Shown here piece by piece: positions 23,300 through 33,158 of a stretch of 64,000 bases of DNA. The notes under the pieces were generated by a model, which worked only from the letters and a program-made list of their open reading frames with translations, was not told the origin of the DNA and did not search any database. The stretch comes from Rutpela maculata (Eukaryota > Arthropoda > Insecta > Coleoptera > Cerambycidae). Every line of letters starts with the position of its first letter. Within the stretch, counting starts at the first letter, position 1. The translations under genes and the position numbers were made by a program. The DNA is taken from NCBI GenBank assembly GCA_936432065.2, contig OW386291.2, positions 16,407,821 through 16,471,820 on the forward strand, given 5' to 3'.

Positions 23300-25290
23300 A
23301 TCTAGCTATATAAATTGGGTTTGCTACAGCACTATGTCGGCCGTTTCCCACATCCTAAACGTCACGCTTTCCTGTCCTGACATTGATCTTCCGTCAGACC
23401 TTTTTTCTGCATGTCTTTTGCTACCTGCTGCATCCATTCTTCTTTTGGTCGCCCTCTTTTTTACTTGCCTGGCGGATGCCACTCTAATACTGTTCTTGGC
23501 CATCTGTTTGGTGGCATTCGTTTTACATAACCCAACCATATTAGGCGACGGTCTTATCTACTTTCATTCTTCTCTTGATCTCTTCGTTACGTATATGTTC
23601 CAGTCTGGAGACTCTACAGCTTCTACGCATTGTATCCATTTGGACTGCCTCCAGTCGTCGTCTGTCTCTGTCACTTATTTCCCAGGTTTCTGATCCGTAC
23701 AACAGTATACTTTGGACTATCGTGTCGTAAATTCTCTTTTTGGTTTTCTGACCACCACACAGGGTTTATCTTGTTGATGACTTGCTTAGCTTGTCCTATT
23801 CTCGATGTTATTTCCCTTTTGCTATCTCCTTCCGAGCCTATAATTGTTCCCAGATATTTATATTCTTCACAGTGTTCCATCTCGTTTCCGGATATTTCTA
23901 TATGCGCGTCATTCTCTCCCACCGTTATGTACTTTGTTTTTGTTTCTCTATGTCTCTTCTAATTTTTTCATCAAATATTCGATGTGGTATTCGTCATTGG
24001 CTATTATGACCTGATCGTCCGCGAATAAAAGTGTGTGTAAGTATTCATCATTTACATTTATGCCCATTGGTTGACACTTTTTTTCCATTCCGTTAATATT
24101 TGATTTACATATATTATAAAGAGTGTCGGGAAGAGACAACATCCTTGTTTTAAACCTTTTGTTGGTTCTAACGGTTTCGATAGCCTATTGCCCATTTTTA
24201 TATACATTTTTTGATGTATGTACATTTGTTTAATTGCCAGGATATATTTCTTATTTAAATTAATTTCATCTAGCGTCTTAAAAAGTTGTTTTATTGGTAC
24301 TGTATCGTAGGCCTTTTGAAGATCAATGAAGATCAGATGTGTTGGTTGGTTTCTAGCCATTCTTTTTGCAGCTATTTGTCTAAGTGTTAATATGTTATCT
24401 ATGCAACTTCGTCCAGCAGTAAATCCACTTTGCTCCTCTCTTATATTGATTTGCTCTTCAATTCTTGTTTTTATTACTCGTCCATACAGCCTTCCTATGC
24501 TAGCGGTAACACTTATCCCTCAATAATTTTTACACTGTGCTTTGGATCCCTTCTTGTGTATTGAAGAGAGATAGCTTTCAGTCCATTCCTTAGGAATATT
24601 TTCTCCTTGTATATCTTTTAAAGTTTCTATTAATACTTCTGGGGCATGTTTTACCAGCTCTATAAGAATGCCTCCAGGACCTGGGACCTTACCATTCTTC
24701 ATACTCTTCAGAGCTCTTTTTATTTCTTGTTCATTTATTTCTTCTATTTCATTATTATTTTCACCCTGGACGCAGTATATATCGTCTTTATATTCATTTC
24801 TTTGTTCAACTAGCATATCTAAGTAGTACCTTTCCCATTCTTTCATCGCTATCATTTGCATATTTGTGTTTATAATTTTCCAACCTTCATTTGATCTTGC
24901 TCCACCTACACTGTTTTCTACCTCCTGGCACTTTCTTTCCCACCACTCATTTTTTGTCCTTTTTACCATTTTTTTTACATCTCTTCTGGCTCTTGGATAT
25001 TGCTTCCGGTCTTCCGCATCGTGGATCGTCAACCATTTTTCATAAAGCTGTTTCTTCTCCATAATCATTTTCTCTAACTCATTGGTTATCCAATAGTTAT
25101 TTTGCTTTCTTGTTTTTTGATTTCCCAATGCTTCGTATGCTGCTTGGTGGAGTATCTTCTTGATTTTGTTATACATTTCATCTGCTGTACACCCTGGATT
25201 CTCTTTAAGCTTGTTTGCCACTCTAATTTTATATAAGAATTTAACAGATTCATCATTCAAGCTTTCCAAGTTATATTTAGAGTGATTAAT
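23300..25290 (-). pseudogene. RTE-type non-LTR retrotransposon ORF, 5'-truncated and frameshifted
   Basis: Reading right to left: a 249-residue frame (25269-24520) with the linker and RT start (NEQEIKRALKSMKNGKVPGP, IPKEWTESYLSSIHKKGSK). Then comes a frame change to FIDLQKAYDTVPIKQLFKTL and KGLKQGCCLFPTLFIIYVNQ (24360-24058), followed by LLFADDQVIIANDEYHIEYL (about 24030-23960, the catalytic FADD). Next are EEYKYLGTIIG (about 23870) and the basic C-terminal block MAKNSIRVASARQVKKRATKR region (23539-23400). The KYLG and GLKQGC phrasing is RTE-like. The endonuclease domain is missing (5' truncation) and at least three frame changes are present, so it is inactive. It lies inside the 22931-25824 element. 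Confidence 0.85.
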
Positions 25291-25322
25291 TTTCTGGTCT
25301 TCTTCATTTTTTTCTTGTGAAT

Positions 25323-25532
25323 CTACAATCTAGCTGGATGCTCAAATTCACCCTGTAGCAAATTGAATTTCTTTTCTCGTTTTGTCAGAGGAAGTGTGAC
25401 TACAGAAGACATCCATGGACCGTTATAGCCATTCCTATGAAAAATTAATTGAGGTTGCTTTTTCTCAACTTTCACCTCTCTTATGGGTCTAGTAGCAAAA
25501 AGGCATTTCGGCTTGATGTTGCTTTCAAAAAT
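25323..25532 (-). CDS. Unidentified 69-codon open frame, possible exon of the surrounding transposon
   Basis: Bounded upstream by TAA (25533-25535) and ending in TAG (25323-25325), with no ATG near its start. It encodes a segment containing CLFATRPIREVKVEKKQP, then LIFHRNGYNGPWMSSVV, TLPLTKREKKFNLLQGEF and EHPARL. The composition is unlike random translation of AT-rich DNA (Trp, Gly, Pro, Asn well placed, few Ile/Lys/Phe runs), so I think it is genuine coding sequence. I do not recognise the family. It lies between the RTE insertion and the right TIR of the 22931-25824 element, so it may be the C-terminal exon of that element's protein. Confidence 0.35.
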   Translation of the reverse strand: MFESNIKPKCLFATRPIREVKVEKKQPQLIFHRNGYNGPWMSSVVTLPLTKREKKFNLLQGEFEHPARL

Positions 25533-25934
25533 TTAGTCGCTACATCTCTTAATATGTTAACACATCAATAACAACTAAACAAAATAGATGATTAGAATAA
25601 TAGTAGACAATTTTTTTTTTGGACATTCATTGTTCTAGCCTAAAAACAGATGGACATTCATCGCTTTTGCCTTTTTTATCTAAATTAAATTTCCCAATAT
25701 CTAGATACTCTCAGCATTTTTTGCCTGACTAGGCTGTACAGTAGATAGTACTGTAGTTTAGCCAACACATGCCAGTTTTAACTCAGTTTTAGCTATTTTG
25801 TGACAATCATCGTTATTCCCCTCAAATACTTCTACAATTTATTGAATAGATATGAAAGGAGGACCTATTAAGAAATATATTTTGAACACACCAATAAATA
25901 GTGAGTGTAGAAATGAAGCTGAGACAGAATTATT

Positions 25935-26252
25935 TATGCATAGTTACCTTTAAGTAATTCAGGGAACTCCGGGCCATCCTCTTCTTCTTCTTCAATTTCT
26001 GCAACGGGCATGTTATTGCAGCTGTTTTCGCAGTTCAGGCACATATTGGAACAGTTGAGGCCTGCTTTCTTGCATCCACAGTTGATCTGACAGGTCTTCA
26101 TGCATTTGCAAGAAATAAGTTTTAAAACCGCTTCTGGTGCTGGTGGCTGTAGTGTTGGTACTGGCTGCGGACCACCTTTGGTTTTCTTCCAACCCCATTG
26201 GTAAGGATCTTTTTCATTTCCAAGCCATTGTTGTACTTGAAAGTATACTCTC
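25935..26252 (-). CDS. Last exon of a GCDTTS/XPG-like family gene (Cys-rich C-terminus)
   Basis: A 3' splice-like site (AATTGTTTCTAG) ends at 26253. The exon then reads VYFQVQQWLGNEKDPYQWGW, a Pro-rich spacer (PVPTLQPPAPEAVLKL), and ISCKCMKTCQINCGCKKAGL, followed by CSNMCLNCENSCN and an acidic stretch (about EIEEEEEDGPEFPELLK) before TAA. The order WGW, PPAP, CxC and CGCxKAGLxC is the C-terminal signature of the protein family seen in the two foldback cores. There are no internal stops here, unlike those copies. The rest of the gene was not found to the right of 26252. It lies on the opposite strand to the channel exon that starts 165 bp away. Possible metal-binding, function unknown. Confidence 0.65.
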
Positions 26253-26417
26253 TGCTAGAAACAATTACAACAGAACTTTCTACTTCGAGCCCTTTTTGTG
26301 CACCATTTTGACTGGATTAGTGGTGGTAGAGAAAAACTGACACTATAACCCTTTTTTTTTTTTGTAGACCTGTGTTTTATTAATTATTTTTACTGACAAT
26401 TAATATTTTGGTTGCAG

Positions 26418-26506
26418 CTTTGAAGAGGGCAAATCCGACAAGGAAATTCTGGACAATCTTTTACGGGCCACTCGTTATGACAAGAGGCTACTGCCTCCAG
26501 TTAGAG
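26418..26506 (+). CDS. Second coding exon of the Cys-loop ligand-gated ion channel subunit
   Basis: Preceded by a pyrimidine-rich tract ending TTTTGGTTGCAG and followed by GTTAGTATATT. Joined to the first exon it gives ...LSDI, then FEEGKSDKEILDNLLRATRY and DKRLLPPVR, with one base (G) left for the next codon (phase 1). The pattern 'ILDNLL..TRYDKRLLPPV.G' is the start of the mature extracellular domain of insect Cys-loop chloride-channel-type subunits, immediately before the first beta strands of the ligand-binding domain. The exact member (GRD/CG8916-like or another orphan subunit) cannot be decided from 30 residues. Codon use is balanced and the exon is undamaged, in contrast to the surrounding relics. 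Confidence 0.75.
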
Positions 26507-27190
26507 GTTAGTATATTTGCTTTTTGTCTTTTACAGGACAGCTCACGCTAAATGCACAACATAGCTACGAATAACACTGTAGAGTATGCAATGTAGGTTA
26601 TATAAATTTTGTTTTGTCTAGTTCTTTAATATGTATCATTTTACAAATGTACAAATATTTTAAAACAGTTTTGTATTTAAAGTGGGTTAGAAATTAACAG
26701 AAAAGTGTCACGTCACATTGGCAAGAATATAGGCTAAATAAAATATATTTTTTGAAATTTTTCTCTATATCCTTCATAAACCAATTTATAGTTGGAAAAA
26801 TAAAGAAAGATAATTGCTTTTTCTCCATAAAAGTTTTAAATGAATATGAGTTAAGTATTAATTAATTTTTGCCTTAACGTGATGAAGAAATCAAATAAAC
26901 AAATAAATCTGTGGTCAAAACGAGGAATATAAAAAATGCATTTTGAATTAGTTTGACATATCGTCGAAGTTTTACCCTAATTTTTTCCTTTATACGCCAT
27001 ATCATATCACAGCCTGTGTTAATGAATTATTAAATAACGTAAACCATTATTGTTTAATTGAGATATTTTTTAGTTTTTTACTTTTCTTATCACATTTTAT
27101 ATTTGATTTTTTTAAAGAATATGAATCAGTAGAAGTTGGCGCAAAGTATTCAAAGCAGCAAATTGATTGAAACTGATCGAAAACTTATTT
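26507..27190. other. Start of the following intron; no feature recognised
   Basis: Begins at the GTTAGT donor. AT-rich, with no repeat or coding resemblance seen up to the SINE. Confidence 0.45.
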
Positions 27191-27193
27191 TGA

Positions 27194-27475
27194 TCACGGT
27201 GGCTCAGTCGGCTAAAGCGTGTTGTATGGCGAATATGCTAGCCAGGCTCTCTACCATGTACCGGGTTAGAATCCCAGCTTCGGTACTGTCAATATTGGTG
27301 GGTATGAATGTATTCTTGCATTTTTGTAAATATGTAACACCCTGGCGGACAGCCCTGGTTTTGAATTTGGAGGTTGTCTGCTATATGTGGTGTGTTTGTT
27401 TTTGTTTGTTTGCCTATCGAAGAGCTGTGAAGGGTGTTGAGATTCCTAGCATAAATAAAATCTTAAAATATTAAT
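27194..27475 (+). mobile_element. tRNA-derived SINE
   Basis: The first 95 bp resemble a tRNA gene with an internal polymerase III promoter: A-box-like TGGCTCAGTCGG at 27200 and B-box-like GGTTAGAATCCC at 27264. A non-tRNA body with phrases such as ATGTAACACCCTGGCGGACA follows, and it ends in an A/T-rich tail (AATAAAATCTTAAAATATT). The 112-codon open frame across it is incidental. The acceptor-stem complement is degraded, so it is not a functional tRNA gene. Confidence 0.65.
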
Positions 27476-28075
27476 TAAGTGTCAAGAGTGCCTTTTTATT
27501 AAACTTATTTGATTTATTAGAGAATAATATTTAGGTATTAATCAAATCACCACTACACACTTTTTTATTTATTATGAAAATACCTACTTTCTGTATATTG
27601 TTGCCCTAATCTGGGCAAGCTAATATACTATTCAGGTAAATACTTTAAAACACTCATTATTGGAGAACCAATCAAAACAACTACTTTTCTAGTTAATACT
27701 GACGAAGTATTGAATTACGTGATGGGATTCCTAGCTTTTATTGCAAACACTTTAATAATATTTTAAAGTAAAATTGATATATTATCTAATATACGCAAAG
27801 TACGTTTGAGCCTGGGAAACACGTTGTATATTCACACACCTACAAATTTTAACTTTTATTTTGTGTCGTTAATCAAAACCACTTATTTGTTTTTTTTTGG
27901 TCCCAGCTACGTCCAACATAGTCATAAAAAAAATTATTGGCCCTAAAAATTGTAATGACTGACCTAACTCACATATTATGGTATAATTTTAATAAAAAAA
28001 GCAATTAATTACATCATGCGAAAAAATATTTGCCATTTTGATATATATTTCAAATACATGTTATATACTATATAT
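27476..28075. other. AT-rich intronic sequence
   Basis: No recognisable feature. Confidence 0.4.
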
Positions 28076-28865
28076 TTAATTAGAATATAAGCCCTTTAAT
28101 CAGAAAATTAATTATTCTTCTTGCGCTTCTTAGCCCGTCTCTTATAAGTTACTTCTGGAGCATCTCTTATACATGTCCAACAGTATTCTGCCAACATCGC
28201 AGAAGTCCATTTGACCTGATATCTTTTTTCCATATTTTGAATATCCTGATGGAATCTCTCTCCATGCTCATCACTTATTGCACCACAGTTTTCTGGGAAG
28301 TAATCTAGGTGTGAAGTGGACTTTTAATGACATATTGCATCCTAATTTCTGGTAGCAAGAAAGAAAATTCCCAACAAGGTCTCTATAGTTTTCTGCTCTT
28401 TTCTTACCGAGAAAGTGTCTTGCTACCATTTTAAAGAAATTCCAAGCAGCTTTTTCATTACCTTCTAGAATGTTGTCAAATTTAGCATCTTTGAAAAGGT
28501 TCTTGATTTGAGGACCTACAAAAATTCCCTCTTTAATTTTCGCATTACCAAGTTTGGGAAATTTTTGTTTTAAATAACTGAAAGCACGCCCTTCTTTGTC
28601 CATAGCTTTTACCAAATTTTTCATAAGCCCCAGTTTTATGTGGAGTGGTGGCAGTATTACCTTTTGTGAATCAACTAATGGAATGTTAGCAACATTTTTT
28701 TCTTCTGGTTCAAAACCCAATCTTGGCGGCCAAATTTTTCTTTTGTAATGTTCTAATCGCGCTCGACTGTCCCACTCACAAAGAAAACAGCAATATTTGG
28801 TATACCCTTGCTGCATACCAAGTAAGATAGCTATCACTTTTAAGTCTGCACAAATCTGTCACTTA
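28076..28865 (-). pseudogene. Repeat-associated arthropod protein family, middle and C-terminal part (copy 1)
   Basis: From about 28865 leftward: QICADLKVIAILLGMQQGYT, KYCCFLCEWDSRARLEHYKR, LPPLHIKLGLMKNLVKAMDK, GIFVGPQIKNLFKD and LGCNMSLKV. A 7-bp deletion relative to copy 2 (near 28312) then shifts the frame. The true C-terminus (DEHGERFHQD, EKRYQ.KWTSAMLA and a lysine/arginine tail) continues in another frame to a stop at 28108-28110. The family is found as uncharacterised, multi-copy proteins in many arthropods and cnidarians. Conserved Cys (CFLC) and His residues suggest metal binding, but I know of no assigned function. Its N-terminal third is missing from this copy. Confidence 0.65.
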
Positions 28866-28898
28866 TTCTTGTTATATTCTATAGTTTGTAGCAATACA

Positions 28899-29990
28899 TT
28901 TAATTAGAATATAAGCCCTTTAATCAGAAAATTAATTATTCTTCTTGCGCTTCTTAGCCCGTCTCTTATAAGTTACTTCTGGAGCATCTCTTATACATGT
29001 CCAACAGTAGTCTGCCAACATCGCAGAAGTCCATTTGCCCTGATATCTTTTTTCCATATTTTGAGTATCCTGGTGGAATCTCTCTCCATGCTCATCACTT
29101 ATTGCACCACAGTTTTCTGGGATGTAATCTAGGTGTGAATGTAGAAAGCGGACTTTTAATGACATATTGCATCCTGTAATTTTCCTTCATGTGGACAGCA
29201 TGGGCGATTGGAATTGATGGCAATTTATTTCCATTGTGGAGTTACAGCTTTTAAACTAAGTTTCGAGGCGTTAATAAAAAGTCTCCAGTCACTAGGATCA
29301 TGGGGAATGTGTAAAGCACTCATTAAACCGTCAATGTCCTTGCAGGCAACCAAGTCATTTTCCATTTTGACGACTTCGATACATGGAAACTTTTAACATT
29401 TTCTTGTAGTAAATTCCATTGTTGTAATCGAGATGCTAAAAGCTCCGCTTTTGCCTTGGACAGATCAAGGTCTCTTATAAGATCACTTAATTCGTGTTGA
29501 TTAATTTTGTGTGGTTCACCACCTGACACTACGGCAGAGAAATCGGGATCTTGTGATGTTGATGGCTGGACTAAGTCGTCATCTACATTATCATTCGATT
29601 CTTCGTCAGAATCAAGGCTGTATTCTTGAGGTGGATTAGGAATATTTAGTTCATCACTATGGAGAACCGGGCGAATGGCAGATGGTAAATTGGGGTATTA
29701 TATTACCATCCTTTTTTTCTTGTTAATACCCTGTCTAATAGGAGCAAAAATAACAATCGGTAACATGATCTGTAGGTTCTCCCCAGATCACGGGCACAGC
29801 AAAAGCCACTGAACGTCCTCTTCCACTTAGCCAACTGCAAAGATTGTTCGCACAATTGCTGCAAGGTGCCCATTGTCTGCATCTCCAATTGCACAACCAA
29901 AATACAACTGGTACGCCTTCTTAATTTTGGGAGTAAAATTACGTTTTTGATGCGCAAAAGTCACTTCACCACAAATATAACAAAAGTTGT
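28899..29990 (-). pseudogene. Repeat-associated arthropod protein family, N-terminus joined to C-terminus (copy 2)
   Basis: Reading leftward from about 29990: a decayed Cys/His N-terminus (FTPKIKKAYQLYFGCAIGDA, later VIWGEPTDHVTDCYF), then NLPSAIRPVLHSDELNIPNP (29690), an acidic Ser/Asp linker, INQHELSDLIRDLDLSKAKA and ELLASRLQQWNLL (about 29480). Then CKDIDGLMSALHIPHDPSDW, RLFINASKLSLKAV, IPIAHAVHMKE (29190), and directly MSLKVRFLHSHLDYIPENCG, AISDEHGERFHQDTQNMEKR and the basic tail to the stop at 28932. The middle third present in copy 1 is deleted here. At least two frameshifts. The last 280 bp duplicate 28076-28352 at about 95% identity. Confidence 0.65.
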
Positions 29991-30084
29991 TAGGTGTAAA
30001 TAAAGAGGTAGGTAGTTAGTATGTCTATTTTTCGTAGAATTCTAATTCTGTTATTTGTGAGAGGACCGCCTATAAACTAGGGTT

Positions 30085-30247
30085 TATAAGGAGTCTACAC
30101 ACGATCCAGCGGCAGGCAGCCATCCTTGTCGGCATGCTTTGAACTCATTCGTAAAAGTGAACTGGTCCGCTGGAATTCCAATTATCTTCAAAGCGTACCG
30201 ACAATGTCGGGTCCCAGCAGCTGGATCGTCTGTAGACCCCCATTATA
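30085..30247. mobile_element. Short palindromic MITE (about 160 bp)
   Basis: GGAGTCTACACACGATCCAGC at the left is mirrored by GCTGGATCGTCTGTAGACCC at the right. The inner sequences (TTGTCGGCATGCTTTGAA against its complement near 30195) also pair, so nearly the whole unit is one hairpin. It is GC-richer than its surroundings and non-coding. Confidence 0.75.
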
Positions 30248-30598
30248 CCTGCGTTACACTTTATTACTTGTATTGGGAAAACCAGAGCCAACTTGAACTT
30301 TTGCTTTTTATATTGTTATTTAGTATGACGAAGTTACTAAGAATTTGCTATTTTTACTTCCAATACATGTAGGCTGTAGAATAGTGATAATATCGATATC
30401 TTGTATATATTTGTATTTTGTTGTGCTTAATCAGAAACCTGCTCTAGAATAATAATAAAACACAGTTTATACAAAACAAGAAAGTGCACACGCCTTCGGT
30501 GGTCACTGTGTATAACGGATGTGGCCCAATTTTAGCAGATAGTAGTAGTAGATGTACCATACTATTTGAAAAACAAATTTCAAATCTAACAAAATATT

Positions 30599-31632
30599 CT
30601 AGGAAATAGCGTGCAAATTCTACAATGAATTGTAGAAGTCGATAATCGAAAAGACCATATAAGTACCAAAGTTTTTTCTCTCTGGAAATTTTTGGTATGG
30701 TGGGGGGATAGGAAGGGGGGGCCGGGGTGATGGAGGGTTAGCTGTGCAGTGAGTGTCATTGTTCCCATGAGGCTGAAAGCAGGGCTCTCGACGGCTGATT
30801 TGAATAATCAGAAACACTGAGAAATCATTGCATTAAAAAGAAAATTAAACTTGCATATCATTGTTCCATCCCTTAATGATATTTAGAAAGCAAAAAATGA
30901 CTGTCCTACTATAGTAATATTTAGAGCAAAACACGGTTGAAAAAAAGTTGATTTTTTGTTAATAAGTTTATTAATTATGAACGAATCAAGATGAACCAAA
31001 ACTCACGTTTTTCGTATTTCCTCTGTAATAACATATCCAAAGCAAGTTTATTAATATTTATAAAAACAATGTGGGAACACGGAAAACTAAAAAAAAATTT
31101 AACTCTTTAAAGAGTGGTATGGGGGTTAAATTTGGCAAAATGTCTGCTAACCTAGATTAGCGTTTTGTAGTGCCTTGTGAACCATAAACTTGCTGGGCAG
31201 ACGTTTTTTTCAATTTTAACTATTTTTTTTCAAAATTTAAAGTTTTGGTCCATTTTTCGCTACTTTGATGGTAAATTGCTTAAAAACCGACTGATAGAAA
31301 TGTCTGCCACTACAGTACAGTACTGTACACATTAAAACTAACATTTTGCGCCAAATTTGGTCCGGTAACTAAAATTTTTTTTCCAATTTCCGCGCGTCGA
31401 CCGGAAGTTTCGTCTGCCAGCGTAATTTAGGTAAGTGAAGTGCATATACTAACTACCTATACGGTCAGATATCGGTAACCATTTGATTAATAAAAAAAAT
31501 GTCCCCTCCCTCCCTATCCCCCACCATACCCAAACATTCCAGAGAGAAAAAACTTTGGTACTTATATGATCATTCGATTACCGACCGGCAAACAGTAACC
31601 TCTCATCGTCGAATTTGCACGCTATTTTCTAG
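30599..31632. mobile_element. MITE/foldback of 1.03 kb
   Basis: Ends CTAGGAAATAGCGTGCAAAT (30599) and ATTTGCACGCTATTTTCTAG (31632) are inverted copies. Inverted similarity extends about 125 bp inward through GTACCAAAGTTTTTTCTCTC and a C/G-rich block (GGTATGGTGGGGGGATAG against its complement at 31514). The 770-bp middle is unique and non-coding. Confidence 0.8.
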
Positions 31633-32294
31633 ACTAAAAGTTATTATATGTAATGTCTTATGTCCTTTTATCCACCAATAAATAAATCGATAGTGATAGT
31701 TCATAAAAACTTAAAAATATGTAAATTGGTCCCTTATTAACTCAAGAATATTTAAGTATTGTCCTCAACAATTTATTTTAATTTTCGCAAAAAATAATTC
31801 AAGTTGGGTAAATACACTTTTATTTTTCTTTCCAGTGTACTTTAGAATCGTGAATAGAATAACTTGCTAATGGAATAAGAATGTCCAATGCCATAAAAAA
31901 TGTATTAAAAATGAGTCTTAATTTAACTTTAGTTTAGTTGTACTTTATATTGAACATTTTGGGACAAAATATGAATAACTATAATAAAAATAGTAACTAT
32001 AACGCAATAGTACTTTCTAAATGCTGAGAATGGAATATTTTAATATGCATTATTGGACTATTTCGGAAAAATTCCAAAAGAAAAAAAATCATTTTTAAGC
32101 CTTTGGGAAGAAGTCATATATACTAGCAAAAATTAAAAGTACAGGTATATTTTTCTGTGCTATTGCAACATATACAGGGTGATTCTTTTAAGGCGGCCAT
32201 TCGAATATTTCCCACTTGCAGATGAGATAGACATTTGAGATTTGGTGGTAATAAAATAATAAACTTCTTAGTGCAAACTGTGCCTATAAATAGT

Positions 32295-33158
32295 ATGAAT
32301 AACTTAAACATTAACAACGCCGGCAAAGATAGTGAAATCGGTGATATATATCATGACAGTTCAGAAGAGATAATTATCTGTGACAAAATAAAGTGCATTA
32401 AATCAAACACACAGTGTATTGTATTAAAAAGTGAAAACTCGATGCTCTTAAGGTTAGTAAATAACCTAGAAAATAGGGTCACCGAACAAGAAAGTTTTAT
32501 TGGAATATTAAAACAATCTTATGATCAAAAAACTTATCTGAAACATACACAAAACAAAGAATGTGAGAAGCCGACAGAGGTGAGCAACCAACAATACTCC
32601 AATGCTGTACGGAATGTTGTATCAAAACCAACAAAGATTACAAATCAGCAAGTTTCTGCTGCAATACACGAAGCAAAAACTATAAGCAAATTCAAAGATG
32701 TTATTCATCTAGGCGATAATTCAAACGCAAGTACATCCAGTTCAAACCCTGTGGTTGTAGAAAATAAAAATACTCCAGAGTGGCGTTTTCAACAAAAAAG
32801 AGGTCAAAAACAATCTAACCAAAATAACGAGAGAGGAAAAAAGAAACAAGTCATTATTGGAACAGCGAATTCAACAGAACGTGTAACTGCAGAGAAAAAG
32901 GCTTGGCTATTTGTAACAAAATACCATATATCTTATACTTGCGAAAAACTAAAATCATATTTAGAATCGGTGCATCCTGACAGGCAATATATCTGCCAAA
33001 AAATCGACAATCTGGGCTCCTTCAACTCCTTTAAAGTTGGAATTGACTTAGACATCAAAGAAAAATTTTTGGACCCCGAAATATGGCCCCGTGGAATTGA
33101 AGTAAGTAATTTTTTATTCAAAAGGAAAACTCAAATATTCTCCAATCGAAACCAGTGA
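32295..33158 (+). CDS. Non-LTR retrotransposon ORF1 protein
   Basis: First ATG of the element; 287 residues. The N-terminal half is polar and Asn/Ser/Gln-rich, with a short segment likely to be coiled coil (around MLLRLVNNLENRVTEQE, residues 53-69) and a basic stretch (QQKRGQKQSNQNNERGKKKQ). The C-terminal domain (about residues 200-287) carries the conserved phrasing AWLFVTKY, TCEKLKSYLES, SFNSFKVGI and DPEIWPRGIEVSNF. That domain is common in ORF1 proteins of arthropod CR1/Jockey-type elements and is thought to serve RNA binding and chaperone functions in the ribonucleoprotein. No CCHC knuckle is visible. It ends TGA at 33156-33158, overlapping the first codon of ORF2. Confidence 0.8.
   Translation: MNNLNINNAGKDSEIGDIYHDSSEEIIICDKIKCIKSNTQCIVLKSENSMLLRLVNNLENRVTEQESFIGILKQSYDQKTYLKHTQNKECEKPTEVSNQQYSNAVRNVVSKPTKITNQQVSAAIHEAKTISKFKDVIHLGDNSNASTSSSNPVVVENKNTPEWRFQQKRGQKQSNQNNERGKKKQVIIGTANSTERVTAEKKAWLFVTKYHISYTCEKLKSYLESVHPDRQYICQKIDNLGSFNSFKVGIDLDIKEKFLDPEIWPRGIEVSNFLFKRKTQIFSNRNQ

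Larger units (their letters stand above)
22931..25824. mobile_element. DNA-transposon-like element with 27-bp TIR, invaded by an RTE retrotransposon
   Basis: The left end AGGGGAATAACAATGAATGT (continuing CACAAAA) is mirrored at 25798-25824 by TTTTGTGACAATCATCG followed by TTATTCCCCT. Copies of AATGAATGTCC recur subterminally on both sides (23148, 25622, 25651). The middle (about 23280-25300) is an RTE-type retrotransposon in minus orientation. What remains of the host element's coding capacity may be the 69-codon frame at 25323-25532. No clear target duplication, so the superfamily is unassigned. Confidence 0.6.
10773..26417 (+). other. Phase-2 intron of 15.6 kb in the channel gene
   Basis: Bounded by GTAAGT at the 5' end and TTTTGGTTGCAG at the 3' end. 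It is filled by transposable elements listed separately: the hAT MITE, the first giant foldback, smaller MITEs, two TIR elements and an RTE insertion. No additional coding exon of the channel gene was recognised within it. Confidence 0.7.

Noticed and set aside
27136..27474. 112-codon + strand open frame
   Set aside because: Spans the SINE; the polymerase III boxes explain the sequence better than protein coding.
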